The position numbers and the translations under genes were made by a program. This document shows, piece after piece, positions 1 to 12,000 of a stretch of 64,000 bases of DNA. The stretch lies in assembly GCA_029465975.1 (NCBI GenBank), contig CM055728.1, positions 28,788,552-28,852,551 of the forward strand. The letters are read 5' to 3'. This stretch comes from Dallia pectoralis. Its lineage: Eukaryota > Chordata > Actinopteri > Esociformes > Umbridae. Positions within the stretch are counted from its first letter, which is position 1; the number at the start of each line of letters is the position of its first letter. The notes under the pieces are model-generated. The model saw only the letters and a program-made list of their open reading frames with translations, made no database searches and was not told the origin of the DNA.

Positions 1-957
1 ATGGACTTTTCGGTTGACCTTGTGTTTGGTTGATTTGGTCTGGTTTAAAAACAAAAAATTGCCAAAACGTGTCTTCACTTTTGCTATTTGCACCATTTAG
101 CTTCATTTTAAAGTTGTGTGCATATTTTATTTAGGTCCAAATAAAGAATTATTTCTTGTCCTGAGACGTGGCGAGATACGACAGCTTCACAATCTAGCCA
201 CGCCTCAGGTCAAGATAGTATTATAACATAAGTGTATTTCAATTACAGCTGCTTACCACAGATGTTGACAATGTGTCATTATCCTGTTACTGTGTCTGTA
301 TACTAATTAAAGAACCAATGTCAGTTTTTATTGCTTCTAACCTGTTTTGTATTTTCATGCACTGAAAAAAATTAAAACTTTGTCTTCACAGTTTGCCTTA
401 TGTTTTTTGCTGATTTCCCATGTTTGTGTGCCAGTCCAGGAGTCCAGTCTACAATTTATTTAGCTTATACTACTAATATTAATGTGCTGTCCACTAAATT
501 TACCCATGATTCATTATTGTTGACACGCTTGCATTTAATTTAATGTCAAGCTTGATCTGTGTATAAGCTTGCCTAGAAGAAGCCAAATCATAACTGGTTA
601 TTGTAGGATCCAGAATGCATGGTGTGGTTCACTTACGTTTTCAAATTTTTTTGCATTTCGGTTGAATTTTTCCATAACCTCAATCATTGTCTTTTTAGTT
701 TTTTCTGTCTTTGAAATCATTGTAGGCCCATTTGTTTTTGGAGAAATGACGAAACCAGCAGGGTAGCAAATACCGCACTGCCCGAAGCTTAAAAATATCT
801 TTATTTGAATGAGAGTTGAAAACTGACTTGACTGGTTACCGGACTTACCACTCCAACCCCATGGGTGGCGCTAGCCGTTATAACACGTTTCAATATGATG
901 GAGGGAAAACGTAAACACATCTGGGTGGCATCAACATATTCCAGCTGAGGTCTTAGT
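1..957. other. Upstream flank of fance, no gene recognised
   Basis: AT-rich sequence with no exon I can join to a known family. Short open frames here (for example 569-766) have no recognisable protein. The stretch just before the fance start is less AT-rich and probably holds its promoter and 5' UTR. A short ATG at about 896 is closed by a stop after a few codons, so the start at 958 is preferred. Confidence 0.5.
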
Positions 958-3900
958 ATGGACACACATACGCTGTTGCTTAGATTTGATAGTCGATCCG
1001 GTTTGCTGATCCGGTCTCTCCTCTCCGGACCTACCGATGCCCGCAGAGCACTGCGTGTGTTCCGGAGGCAGCGGCGTTCAGAACCGCACAGCTGCCTCCA
1101 GTCGTGTCTACAGACCCTCTGTCAGCCTGAAATATTCCCCACCAGTGACTCGGACACCCTGAGAACGTTAGTAGAACTTATTTCACTAAGCGTTTTAAGT
1201 ATTTTTAGGTCCTTGTTTGACAACGTTATATCGGGTAAAACGATATGGTTAAGATCTGGATGTAGTATTTTGTTAAGCAAATCCCTTATATTGATTGGGA
1301 ACTATTGTTACGGCACGCCTCACATATAGCCAGGTGTAGCAATTATACGCCAAACAATTCATTTTTAACTATTCCCAGGAAACCACTCGTGTGCCTGTTT
1401 CCTGTGGCTTTCCAGCAGAGTCTTTTGTCCTTTCTCCACCTTGTCCACCCAGAGCTTCCGCAAGCCAGCCTTCTTCGCCTGCTGGACTGCCTCAGCCAGG
1501 AGGAGCCTATTCCAGATCCCTGGGTGTCTGTCCTGGTAGTACAGCTGAGGAGAGATCTTGGAGCCCCTCTGGGGAAGAACTCCCTATTCACCACCCAGTG
1601 CAGAGACAAACTGCGGGGCTTATGTAAATGTCTGAAGGGTGGCGGCAAAGCAACAGGATGGGCCTCTTATTTTGAAGGCCCGCTAGAACCACAGCCTTCA
1701 ACCTCACAGACTGGACCACAGGTGGTGGTTCTATGTAGGAAGAGGAAGAGCAGCCATGTGGAACAGGACTCGGAACCTGAGGCGCACTCCGGACAGCAGA
1801 GTAAAAGGATGAAGTTGAGTCTGTCTCCTGCTGTGGAGATTGATGGGAGTTGTTGCAGTTTGGCAGCCGTTGAAGGCACAGTGGGTCAGAAGGATAAAAT
1901 TGAATCAGGCGGCGATGATGATGACGGCACAGATGTGAGAGTGTGCGAGGATCTACAACAGCCGGAGGGAACAGTGTTTCTATCTAATAGCCTGCCCGAG
2001 CATGTCAAGGTAAGAGAATTGAGAAGTGGAAATTAAACTGGTGTTCACATAATGTTTAATGTGGATTGGTTTTGTTTTTCAGGCTTCTATCCCTCAAATT
2101 CGGGAATTGTTACAAAGTGAGATGGAGGAGGTAAGAGTGATTCAACACGTCGATGTCAATGGGACATAAAATGTCCTGTTTCTGACTGTGTCCTGTTTGT
2201 TTAGTGGGACCAAGGATCTGTTGATGTATTTAAAGTGCTGAATGACTGCAACCCTTCCCAGGTTAGATATGTATTTTTTTACTTTTTCAGCAGTAGCCAA
2301 CTTAATGCATTAAACAAAACCCTCCTTTGGGCAAACAAAGGCTTGTCTCTCTATCCGTAGGTGGAGCTGTTCTGTGAGATGCTACGTTTGTCAGAGACCC
2401 CGGAACGGATCTTACCTCAGCTGTGTAGCTGCGTGCTGGCCCTTAAACCCGACCTCAGTCACAGCACCGCAGCCACATTTATTAAGAACCTCCTGCTGGG
2501 AAAGGTACTCGCTGCTTCTTTAGAGTAACCTTTATTTTATCCGCGTAACTGCCCACAACCGAGCCGAACCCCGTTGGGTTTGTGTGATCAACAACCTGGC
2601 CGCGTTGTTGGAAACGACAGCAGGGTCCTGCACTGTGATGAGGAATAGTTTGTGACTTTAGTCTCCACCGTTTCCCCTCGCCAGGTGCTGTCCCTCTCAG
2701 AACCTGCATCGCGCTGTCTTGTCACGGCTGTGGCATTGCTATGCAGTCGCTACCCCAGGCCAATGTGTCAAGCTTTGATTGGACCGGTCCTGGAGGAAGG
2801 GCAATCAGGTCAGTTGGAAACTCTCATTGGTCCGTTCTAGTTTCAGATCTAGACAGGCTGTCAGTAAGAGATTTGACCTATCATTATCTTGCGTTGTTGG
2901 CAGGCAGTAATTGATTACCATTTATTATTTTTTGTGGCTGTGTGGCTCTCGCTTCACCAATTCTTAATTTGTGATGTCCCATCAGGCAGTGCACAGACTG
3001 AGCTGCTCAACAGATTGATAGACTGCCTTGATTCCCACTACAGACTACTGGTGTTTCAGTAAGCAAACAAACTACTTTGTTTTTAATAAATAAAAGGCCT
3101 CCCTTGTATGCATCAGTGCTAAGCTATTTCATGGAGATTTGCTATTTCATGTGCTAGTTGTCCAATCAGGAAATCAAATAGGTCAACACAAAGCCTAGTC
3201 ACTTGGCAGGAGTTCAAGCCACCATCACTAGGTTGCGATGTGATCAGAAAATCCCTGCTGACGATGCCGCCCTCTACTCTGATTATATGTGTTTTTATAC
3301 ATTTCATAATCAAACTGCATCTCCTATTCTCTAGGATGACATTCAAAGGTATTTGGAGTGAAGGAGTGTTGTCTGTTATTCACTCCCTTCTGGACAAAAA
3401 GGTGACTCATGCATGTTAGTTCACTCACGTACAAACTCCTTCAATGAGCCATGCCTTTTCCACCCTGACCACATATGTTATAGAAAAACAATGAAATAAT
3501 TGACACTAAATAATAAAACACGCTTTTCGTGACATTTGTATAAATCCTCATGTCTTTAATGAAGGCCCGGCCTGTTTCTCAGGGTTTTGAGTCTGTTGTT
3601 TGATCTCTTCTCAGGTGGAGCTCAATGGTGACCTTCTCACGGTCTTCACTGACCAGTTAAACCTTCGTGCTCCTCAGTTCGTCACGTCTGTGAAGTTTGC
3701 CAAGATGATGCTTACGTTACTCACCCAGTACAGCACACATGTAGGTGTTGGATTTATAGTGGGTTTGTTCAGTTATTTCTGCACTGTATTCCGGTACTGC
3801 ATGTTTACATACAGCTTTAATTCAACAGTATAACCATTCATATTCTGAGATCTGTACAGATATTTATCCTTTTTTAGGGAACCAAAATATTGGACACTTT

Positions 3901-4390
3901 CACAAATGCGATGAAGTTGTGAAGTTTTTGGACCAATATTTTTAGCACATGACTACTAGAAACATATCAATGCATATTTCACTACATTATCATGGTCTAT
4001 GTCTTCAAATTAAGTCTGACAGTCTGCACGTTAGTGTATCAATGTAGAAAGTTAGAAGATTTTTATTTGTAACAATACTTTTCGACCTGACCGTATAGAT
4101 GGGTGAAAATGTATGAATATACCATAAAACAAAATACTCACTGTCCAACAACAAATACTGCATCACAGCATCCTGGTCCCAGATCTGTTTGACCTCATAA
4201 CGATTGAAGAGGCAGTAAAACAGCACAAACAGTTTGTGAACCAGAACCGGGTTAATAACACTTTCTGTTGTTTTTTTCCCCCCAGTTGACTGCAGTTCAT
4301 CAACACACTCTTTCCAGCTGCTTGTCTTCCAACCAGACGTTTCTGAAGAAGTCTCTCCAAGCTGCCCTTAAGAGAATCACACATTCATGA
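958..4390 (+). CDS. fance: Fanconi anemia complementation group E protein (FANCE)
   Basis: FANCE is the Fanconi core-complex subunit that binds FANCC and bridges to FANCD2 for its monoubiquitination during interstrand cross-link repair in the nucleus. I read ten coding exons: 958-1166, 1379-2009, 2083-2130, 2205-2261, 2361-2504, 2685-2808, 2986-3058, 3335-3401, 3615-3740, 4286-4390. All have GT-AG borders and together give 1584 nt, 527 aa plus stop, close to human (536 aa). Exon 2 encodes the block aligning to the human KPLLLRLPRICQ region and the LRRDLG motif, then an acidic Lys/Arg-rich linker with a KRKS-type basic patch. Exons 5-10 encode the C-terminal helical-repeat domain, ending in a FLKKSLQAALK helix like the human FLRKSLKAALK end. 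Adjacency to rpl10a is conserved with human. Exon borders are my reading from sequence and are not checked against transcripts. Confidence 0.93.
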
Positions 4391-4761
4391 AACACTGACT
4401 CCCATTACAACATTACAGGAGTGACTGAAAATGTTTGCTGCTTTGATTTCAGCACTAATGGTTTGATCTATAAAAAACTGATATATATCAGTCTCTTTAT
4501 CATCTTGATTGACATTAAATTCTCTTTTTTGCAATATCAATGGTGTGAATACATGTGTTGTCATTTCTACCAACACAGCATGCTTACAAAAAACAAAGTA
4601 TTGTGGCAGTTTATTATGCTTTGTCAAACTCGCACACTTAAATCTTAATTGTATGCAAATGGATATTTCTGCCTTCTAGCTGTACAATTTACAGGTACAC
4701 ATAATTTTAAATAGCTATACAACTAATAATTGAAAGGTTATATTCTTTTTGAGACATCTGA

Positions 4762-4767
4762 AATAAA
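4762..4767 (+). terminator. Candidate poly(A) signal of fance
   Basis: AATAAA lies 372 bases after the fance stop in AT-rich sequence and is a plausible cleavage/polyadenylation signal. The remaining space up to the rpl10a promoter (about 4770-5160) shows no coding exon. Confidence 0.45.
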
Positions 4768-5165
4768 TTAATTGAATGGTTGCTGTTGTTAAAACGTCCG
4801 AGGACTACCATCTAATATCTTGTGTTTCTCTTGCGACTGGAACTAGTTATTTGTATTTAATATGTAAGTACTAGTTGCTTCAAAATAGTGACTTGTCGGT
4901 TTTTGGGATGAATGTGTGTTGCTCTCGTCAATAATCACCAGAATTATATTCGGCAGTCTTCAAGGTTAACACCGGCTACAACCACGTTCAGTTTGGGCTG
5001 CCCCTCCTGTTTCTACAATGTAGTTTATTTTTACCACAGCGTCACTGTTTTTCCCCCCCTTCAGACCTAAAAGCTAATATTCGTTTTCAACTCATTTTAA
5101 TGATGACCTTTTAACATTTTGGCTATGTACTCGCCACTCCCAATATGGCGGAGGTTGTTGCCCGT

Positions 5166-5235
5166 CTTTATATCGCTCAACTTCTGGACTGACGTCCTTT
5201 TTGACGCTGCGTGAAGAGAGCGACAACGCGACAAT
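5166..5235 (+). promoter_or_regulatory. rpl10a core promoter with 5' TOP start
   Basis: A TATA-like TTTATAT (about 5167-5173) lies roughly 25-30 bases before a pyrimidine run CCTTTTT starting at 5196. The run is followed about 40 bases later by the rpl10a ATG at 5236. Ribosomal-protein mRNAs in vertebrates begin with a C plus pyrimidine tract (5' TOP), through which mTOR/LARP1 controls translation. The spacing fits a transcription start at about 5196, though this is inferred and not measured. Confidence 0.6.
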
Positions 5236-8149
5236 ATGAGGTCAGTTAAATATTAATTTATAAATTGGTTTTAATTCAATATTTTTTTAAACAATTAAAC
5301 CTTTGTATTTATTTACAGAGAATACAAAAAAATCGTATAACGATGTACTGATTTGAATAGTTAATTACTGAGAACACATGATTTCTGAATGTCAAACTAA
5401 CCCTGAGACTTGGAGGCTTGAAGAACCTTGACACAACATAAAGACACTGATCACAATGACACTTATTTACTTCAATTCAGTCTAATTCAACACGCTCAGG
5501 AGAATTATCACAGTTAAAGCCACAACGTTCAAGAGCAGTAAGAAGTCTGTGCTGTGCAATCTATTTATAGCCAACTCTATATAAGGAACGTCTGGACTAC
5601 TTGTAGCTTTGACCACGTTTTATTTAATTGTTGTTTAACGTTAATTTGTTTTGTTTTATACAAAATAGTGCCAGAATCAGAAACTATGTTAGTGAATTGT
5701 TTTGTTTTCTCACTCACAGTAAGGTTTCCAGAGACACCTTGTATGAGGGTGTCAGAGAAGTGCTGGAAGGCTCTCAGGCAAAGCCTAGAAAGTAAGACTC
5801 AGACCGCCATGTGTTCACACTTCTGTCACTTTAATGTAATCTAGAATTTATGAGGGAATATTGCAAAAATATTGGGGTACAGCAGTTGACAAACATTTTT
5901 CAATAGTATTCACCATTATTTTCTAAAAATGAAAGCCATCGCTTGACATTTATTCGGTCCTTTCTTGATTTTTTTGTCTCTCCAAAGGTTTGTGGAGACG
6001 ATCGAACTACAGATCAGCTTGAAGAACTATGATCCACAGAAAGACAAGCGTTTCTCTGGCACCGTCAGGTCTGATCCAATACTATTTCACTCAACCGGTT
6101 CATGTGTGCTCCCTAAGTGTCATCTTTAACACATCTACCATTATTAGGAAAAATCTGACCAAAAAGTCACAGTCGTCCAAAATTACTCCTTCCTCAGTTT
6201 GTCCCCCCCACATTTCTAATAAGTCAAGGAGGTATGCTGTAAGGCTTTTCATGTAAGGCTTTTCCCCTCTGTCTCCCTCCCCTTCTCTTCCCCTCTGTCT
6301 CCCTCTCCCTGCCTCCTCCTCACCCAGGCTGAAGACCCTCCCCAGACCCAAGTTCTCTGTGTGTATTCTGGGTGACCAGCAGCACTGTGATGAGGCCCAG
6401 GCAGCTGCTCTGCCCCACATGGACATTGAGGCACTAAAGAAACTCAACAAGAACAAAAAGCTGGTCAAAAAACTTTGTAAGCAGTGTGTTTATTTGCCCC
6501 ATGTGTTCATATGCCTCATGTGTTCATATGCCTCATGTGTTCATATGCCTCATGTGTTCATATGCCTCATGTGTTCATATGCCTCATGTGTTCATATGCC
6601 TCATGTGTTCATATGCCTCATGTGTTCATATGCCTCATGTGTTCATATGCCTCATGTGTTCATATGCCTCATGTGTTCAAATGCCTCATGTGTTCATATG
6701 CCTCATGTGTTCATATGCCACATGTGTTCATATGCCTCATGTGTTCATATGCCTTGTGTGTTCATGTCATTTTCATTTAATCCCTTTTAATCTGATAATA
6801 AGTAAGAATATCTTTGTGACTCAGATGTCTTTCCTGGGTTTCTGTCCTTCAGCCAAGAGGTATGATGCATTTCTGGCATCTGAGTCTCTGATCAAGCAGA
6901 TCCCTCGTATTCTCGGGCCAGGACTCAACAAGGCCGGCAAGTTCCCGTCCCTGCTCACACACAACGAGAACCTCACCACCAAGGTGGACGAGGTCAAGTC
7001 CACCATCAAGTTCCAGATGAAGAAGGTACACTCTTCAACGTCGCCAGTTAACGGCCGTGTCCCAATGTCATGTTCCTCATCAACTTGCTCTGTTGGTCTG
7101 TGTCTGTCTATGAGTTGTTTCATAGGAGTAAACATAGGAAGATTTTCTTTAACTTGCCTATTCATGAGTTGAGGGCTGTGAACATTTTATCTCTGTAACC
7201 TGGGTTTTAGATTAGTTTTATTTAGTTCGACTAGTTTGTTAGTATGGCAAATTTTTGTTTGGTTTTGTCTCTTCTCGCCCCCTTACCCTTCCTGCCTCCC
7301 CCCACTACCCCTACCCCCATCTTCCAACTGCCCCTCCCACCTCCCACGCCCCTATCTTCCAACTGCCCCTCCCACCTCCCTCGCCCCTATCTTCCAACTG
7401 CCCCTCCCACCTCCCTCGCCCCTTCACACCGCCCCTGCCCCCTCTCCCACTGCCCCGCCCACCTCCCCCGCCCCCTCTCCCACTGCCCCTCCCACCTCCC
7501 CCGCCCCCTCTCCCACTGCCCCCCCCACCTCCCCCGCCCCCTCTCCCCTGCCCCCCACCTCCCCCGCCCCCTCTCCCACTGCCCCTACCCACCTCCCCTA
7601 CCTGCCCCCCTCCCACCTCTCCCGCCCCCTCTCCTACTGCCCCTCCTACCTCCCTCCGCCCCCTCTCCCCTGACCTCCTACCTCCCCTGCCCCCTCTCCC
7701 ACTGCCACCCCCACCTCCCCCGCCCCCTCTCCCACTGCCCCTACCCACCTCCCCTACCTGCCCCCCTCCCACCTCCCCCGCCCCCTCTCCCACTGCCCCT
7801 CCTACTTCCCTCCGCCCCCTCTCCCCTGACCTCCCACCTCCCCCGCCCCCTCTCCCACTGCCCCTTCATACCTCCCTCGCTCGCTCTCTCCCTGCCCCCC
7901 AACTCCCCCGCCCCTCTCCCACTGCCCCTCCCACCTCCCCTACCTGCTCTCTACCCCTCCCCCTACCTCTCTCTCCAGGTGCTGTGTCTGGCCGTGGCGG
8001 TGGGCCACATCAAGATGACGGAGGACGAGCTGGTGTACAACATCCACCTGGCCATCAACTTCCTGGTCTCCTTGCTGAAGAAGAACTGGCAGAACGTCCG
8101 TGCACTCTACATCAAGAGCACCATGGGCAAGCCCCAGAGGCTCTACTAG
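5236..8149 (+). CDS. rpl10a: 60S ribosomal protein L10a (uL1)
   Basis: uL1 of the large ribosomal subunit forms the L1 stalk that handles E-site tRNA. There are six coding exons: 5236-5240 (ATG plus two bases), 5720-5791, 5988-6068, 6328-6476, 6853-7025, 7979-8149. They sum to 651 nt and 216 aa, one residue shorter than human because the N terminus has one Ser fewer (MSKVSRDTLYEG). Recognisable blocks in order are SRDTLYEGVREVLEGS, KFSVCILGDQQHCDEA, ASESLIKQIPRILGPGLNKAG, FPSLLTHNENL and the C-terminal KNWQNVRALYIKSTMGKPQ. Family identity is near certain. The tiny first coding exon is typical of TOP genes. Intron 4 starts almost directly with a 17-bp minisatellite. Intron 5 ends in a 700-bp pyrimidine tract that runs into the exon 6 acceptor. 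Confidence 0.98.
6497..6768 (+). repeat. 17-bp minisatellite in rpl10a intron 4
   Basis: About 16 near-perfect copies of the unit TCATATGCCTCATGTGT start about 20 bases after the exon 4 donor at 6477. The 17-nt period makes all three forward frames open, giving several long spurious ORFs (Cys/His/Met-rich) that are not genes. Confidence 0.95.
7274..7978 (+). repeat. C/T-only tract running into the rpl10a exon 6 acceptor
   Basis: About 700 bases of almost pure pyrimidine (CCCCTCCCACCT-type units with CTCTCCCACTG variants) end exactly in the CTCTCTCCAG acceptor of the last rpl10a exon. It behaves as an extreme polypyrimidine tract. Pro-rich and Gly-rich ORFs on both strands across it are artefacts of composition. 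Confidence 0.93.
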
Positions 8150-9039
8150 GCTGTCTCTGTTGATAATGACCTCTGTTGACCTCTCAGATGCTAGATACCA
8201 ACCTGGGCGTCAGTTTTGCCACTGGAAAACCCAGGAGCCTCTATTGAAGAAACCAACCAAACTGTTCCACTATGTATTTTTCTGCCATTAGTATTGATGT
8301 GCCGTAAACTTGGTGACAAACCTGCCAGTCTTTTCTATGAATTAAACCTGCCACGATCCTTATGACTTCTCTCCATGTCTGGTTTGTGTTCTCTAAGAGA
8401 TATAAGGTACCACATCAGAAGACTTGACTCTGTGGTGGTGTGAATCTAAACAGCAAAAGCTACATGCAGTTCCTCACTGTTTATTCCACACGTCTTACTT
8501 TGACCAAAACATGTTGTAAGAGAATGAGTGAGTATGTAGTATTGCGTTATTCCTGGTGTTCAGATGTCCCTTCAGATGTCTGATCTGATGTCATTTCTGA
8601 TGACAACAGCTTCCCACTTGACCTCCAGTACTAGCAAATGTACCTCTGCCCAGATAAATGTCTATATGTAACAGCACACACAGAAGAGAGCTGTGACACA
8701 CACAGACACACACAGCTGCATTAACCAGTACCGAACAGGTACGGTTCTTTTCCTGGTTAACTTCCCCGACGGGCAGGATCTCATAATGGGATTACTAACG
8801 TCCTGAATTAAATCTCCTGAGGCAGGCAGATAGGGGAGAGATCAGGGAGGTAAAACAGACGAAGAAACACCCGCTTGTCTCTCAGTGACGTTTAGACCTT
8901 GAACCTGTTCTTGCCTACCTGATCATTTACCTGTACTTCATTTAAAAACGTTGACCTCAGTGTGAGGAACAGCGAGCTGTGCACAGAATCACCAGGGTTG
9001 ATTTTAGTCAACGGCTGGTTGTAGGATTGTCCTGCTGTA
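8150..9039 (+). other. rpl10a 3' UTR and intergenic spacer
   Basis: ATTAAA at 8341-8346, 192 bases past the rpl10a stop, is the likely poly(A) signal. From there to 9039 I see no coding exon. The part just before 9040 probably carries the 5' UTR of the next gene. Confidence 0.5.
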
Positions 9040-12000
9040 ATGGCGCCAGTCGTTCCGATTCGCCCTCAGGTGAGTGAATGTCTGTTTTTCATTTGACTAT
9101 TGAACAGACTGTATGCTAATGAATCAGACTGTAGCTGGTTTAGAGGCCTCATAATATTGTGTTTCTGTTCGTCCAGCCTGCTGACGGGACACCGGGTGAC
9201 AGAGACCGGGTGTTTGTTGTCCTGGAAAGTGAAGACAGTGAGGAAGGTGCGGTCATACTGGGAGGCCTTGGCTGTTGTTACCGAGATTCATAATGGCTGT
9301 TTAGAGGATGTTGTGTTTCCTCCTCTTCATAAAACCCTGATAATATATTTTATTTATCTGATATTATGCTAGTTGTTGGTCAAATTGTGCATTTATAGGT
9401 CGTCCAAATAAATTCTGTATTTGTGTTACGTATTTTAAGATGTGACTGGGAACCAGAAATGTTTCAGACAGATGTTATATCGATGTCTTTTCTTTATAGA
9501 GTCTAGTGACGACCAGCAGCAGCCAGTTACACCCTGGGACGACCTGTGTATTATAAACAGAGTGGGACTCAACAGGTAATATGTGTGTATTATACCTGTG
9601 TATTATAAACAGAGTGGGACTCAACAGGTAATATGTGTGTATTATACCTGTGTATTATAAACAGAGTGGGACTCAACAGGTAATATGTGTGTATTATACC
9701 TGTGTATTATAAACAGAGTGGGACTCAACAGGTAATATGTGTTTATTATACCTGTGTATTATAAACCGAGTGGGACTCAACAGGTAATATGTGTGTATTA
9801 TACCTGTGTATTATAAACCGAGTGGGACTCAACAGGTAATATGTGTTTATTATACCTGTGTATTATAAACAGAGTGGGACTCAACAGGTAATATGTGTGT
9901 ATTATACCTGTGTATTATAAACAGAGTGGGGCTCAACAGGTAATATGTGTGTATTATACCTGTGTATTATAAACAGAGTGGGACTCAACAGGTAATATGT
10001 GTGTATTATACCTGTGTATTATAAACAGAGTGGGACTCAACAGGTAATATGTGTGTATTATACCTGTGTATTATAAACCGAGTGGGACTCAACAGGTAAT
10101 ATGTGTTTATTATACCTGTGTATTATAAACAGAGTGGGACTCAACAGGTAATATGTGTGTATTATACCTGTGTATTATAAACAGAGTGGGGCTCAACAGG
10201 TAATATGTGTTTATTATACCTGTGTATTATAAACAGAGTGGGACTCAACAGGTAATATGTGTGTATTATACCTGTGTATTATAAACAGAGTGGGACTCAA
10301 CAGGTAATATGTGTGTATTATACCTGTGTATTATAAACAGAGTGGGACTCAACAGGTAATATGTGTGTATTATACCTGTGTATTATAAACAGAGTGGGGC
10401 TCAACAGGTAATATGTGTGTATTATACCTGTGTATTATAAACAGAGTGGGGCTCAACAGGTAATATGTGTGTATTATACCTGTGTATTATAAACAGAGTG
10501 GGACTCAACAGGTAATATGTGTGTATTATACCTGTGTATTATAAACAGAGTGGGACTCAACAGGTAATATGTGTGTATTATACCTGTGTATTATAAACAG
10601 AGTGGGGCTCAACAGGTAATATGTGTGTATTATACCTGTGTATTATAAACAGAGTGGGGCTCAACAGGTAATATGTGTGTATTATACCTGTGTATTATAA
10701 ACAGAGTGGGACTCAACAGGTAATATGTGTGTATTATACCTGTGTATTATAAACAGAGTGGGACTCAACAGGTAATATGTGTGTATTATACCTGTGTATT
10801 ATAAACAGAGTGGGGCTCAACAGGTAATATGTGTTTATTATACCTGTGTATTATAAACAGAGTGGGACTCAACAGGTAATATGTGTGTATTATACCTGTG
10901 TATTATAAACAGAGTGGGACTCAACAGGTAATATGTGTGTATTATACCTGTGTATTATAAACAGAGTGGGACTCAACAGGTAATATGTGTGTATTATACC
11001 TGTGTATTATAAACAGAGTGGGGCTCAACAGGTAATATGTGTGTATTATACCTGTGTATTATAAACAGAGTGGGACTCAACAGGTAATATGTGTGTATTA
11101 TACCTGTGTATTATAAACAGAGTGGGACTCAACAGGTAATATGTGTGTATTATACCTGTGTATTATAAACCGAGTGGGACTCAACAGGTAATATGTGTGT
11201 ATTATACCTGTGTATTATAAACCGAGTGGGACTCAACAGGTAATATGTGTTTATTATACCTGTGTATTATAAACAGAGTGGGACTCAACAGGTAATATGT
11301 GTGTATTATACCTGTGTATTATAAACAGAGTGGGACTCAACAGGTAATATGTGTGTATTATACCTGTGTATTATAAACCGAGTGGGACTCAACAGGTAAT
11401 ATGTGTGTATTATACCTGTGTATTATAAACAGAGTGGGACTCAACAGGTAATATGTGTGTATTATACCTGTGTATTATAAACAGAGTGGGACTCAACAGG
11501 TAATATGTGTGTATTATACCTGTGTATTATAAACAGAGTGGGGCTCAACAGGTAATATGTGTGTATTATACCTGTGTATTATAAACAGAGTGGGGCTCAA
11601 CAGGTAATATGTATGTTGAATTTGCCTCCCGTCATCTCTCTATGTAACTCTCCCTCCTCCCCTCTTTCCATCTCTCTCTTTCCATTTGCCTCCCACATCT
11701 CTCTCTCTCCATTTGCCTCCCACATCTCTCTCTCTCCCTCCATCACAGTGCTGAGATGACAGAGGATCAGGTGGAGGTGAGGTAGTCTGTTCTGATTCTG
11801 ATTAAAGCAAGAATGAAGCTTTAATCATCAAGGGTTACTTCACCTTGCATGATGTAAATATAGGTAACACTGTACCCTGCTTCCCCTTTCCCCTGGGGTC
11901 TCCTGTCCCCCTGTGCAGTGTGTCTTCTCCCAGATAGCGCTGGCTTTTCGTAGCGACCAGTTCACCCTGCAGCAGAGGCTGCTGACAGAGGAACATGCCA

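Noticed and set aside
7244..8163. Pro-rich ORFs of about 300 codons
   Set aside because: Composition artefact of the C/T tract before rpl10a exon 6; the end overlaps the real exon in other frames.
9576..11603. CRISPR-like array
   Set aside because: Repeats are contiguous with no unique spacers, and the genome is vertebrate with introns. The same reasoning applies to the arrays at 22.3, 51.2 and 60.5 kb.
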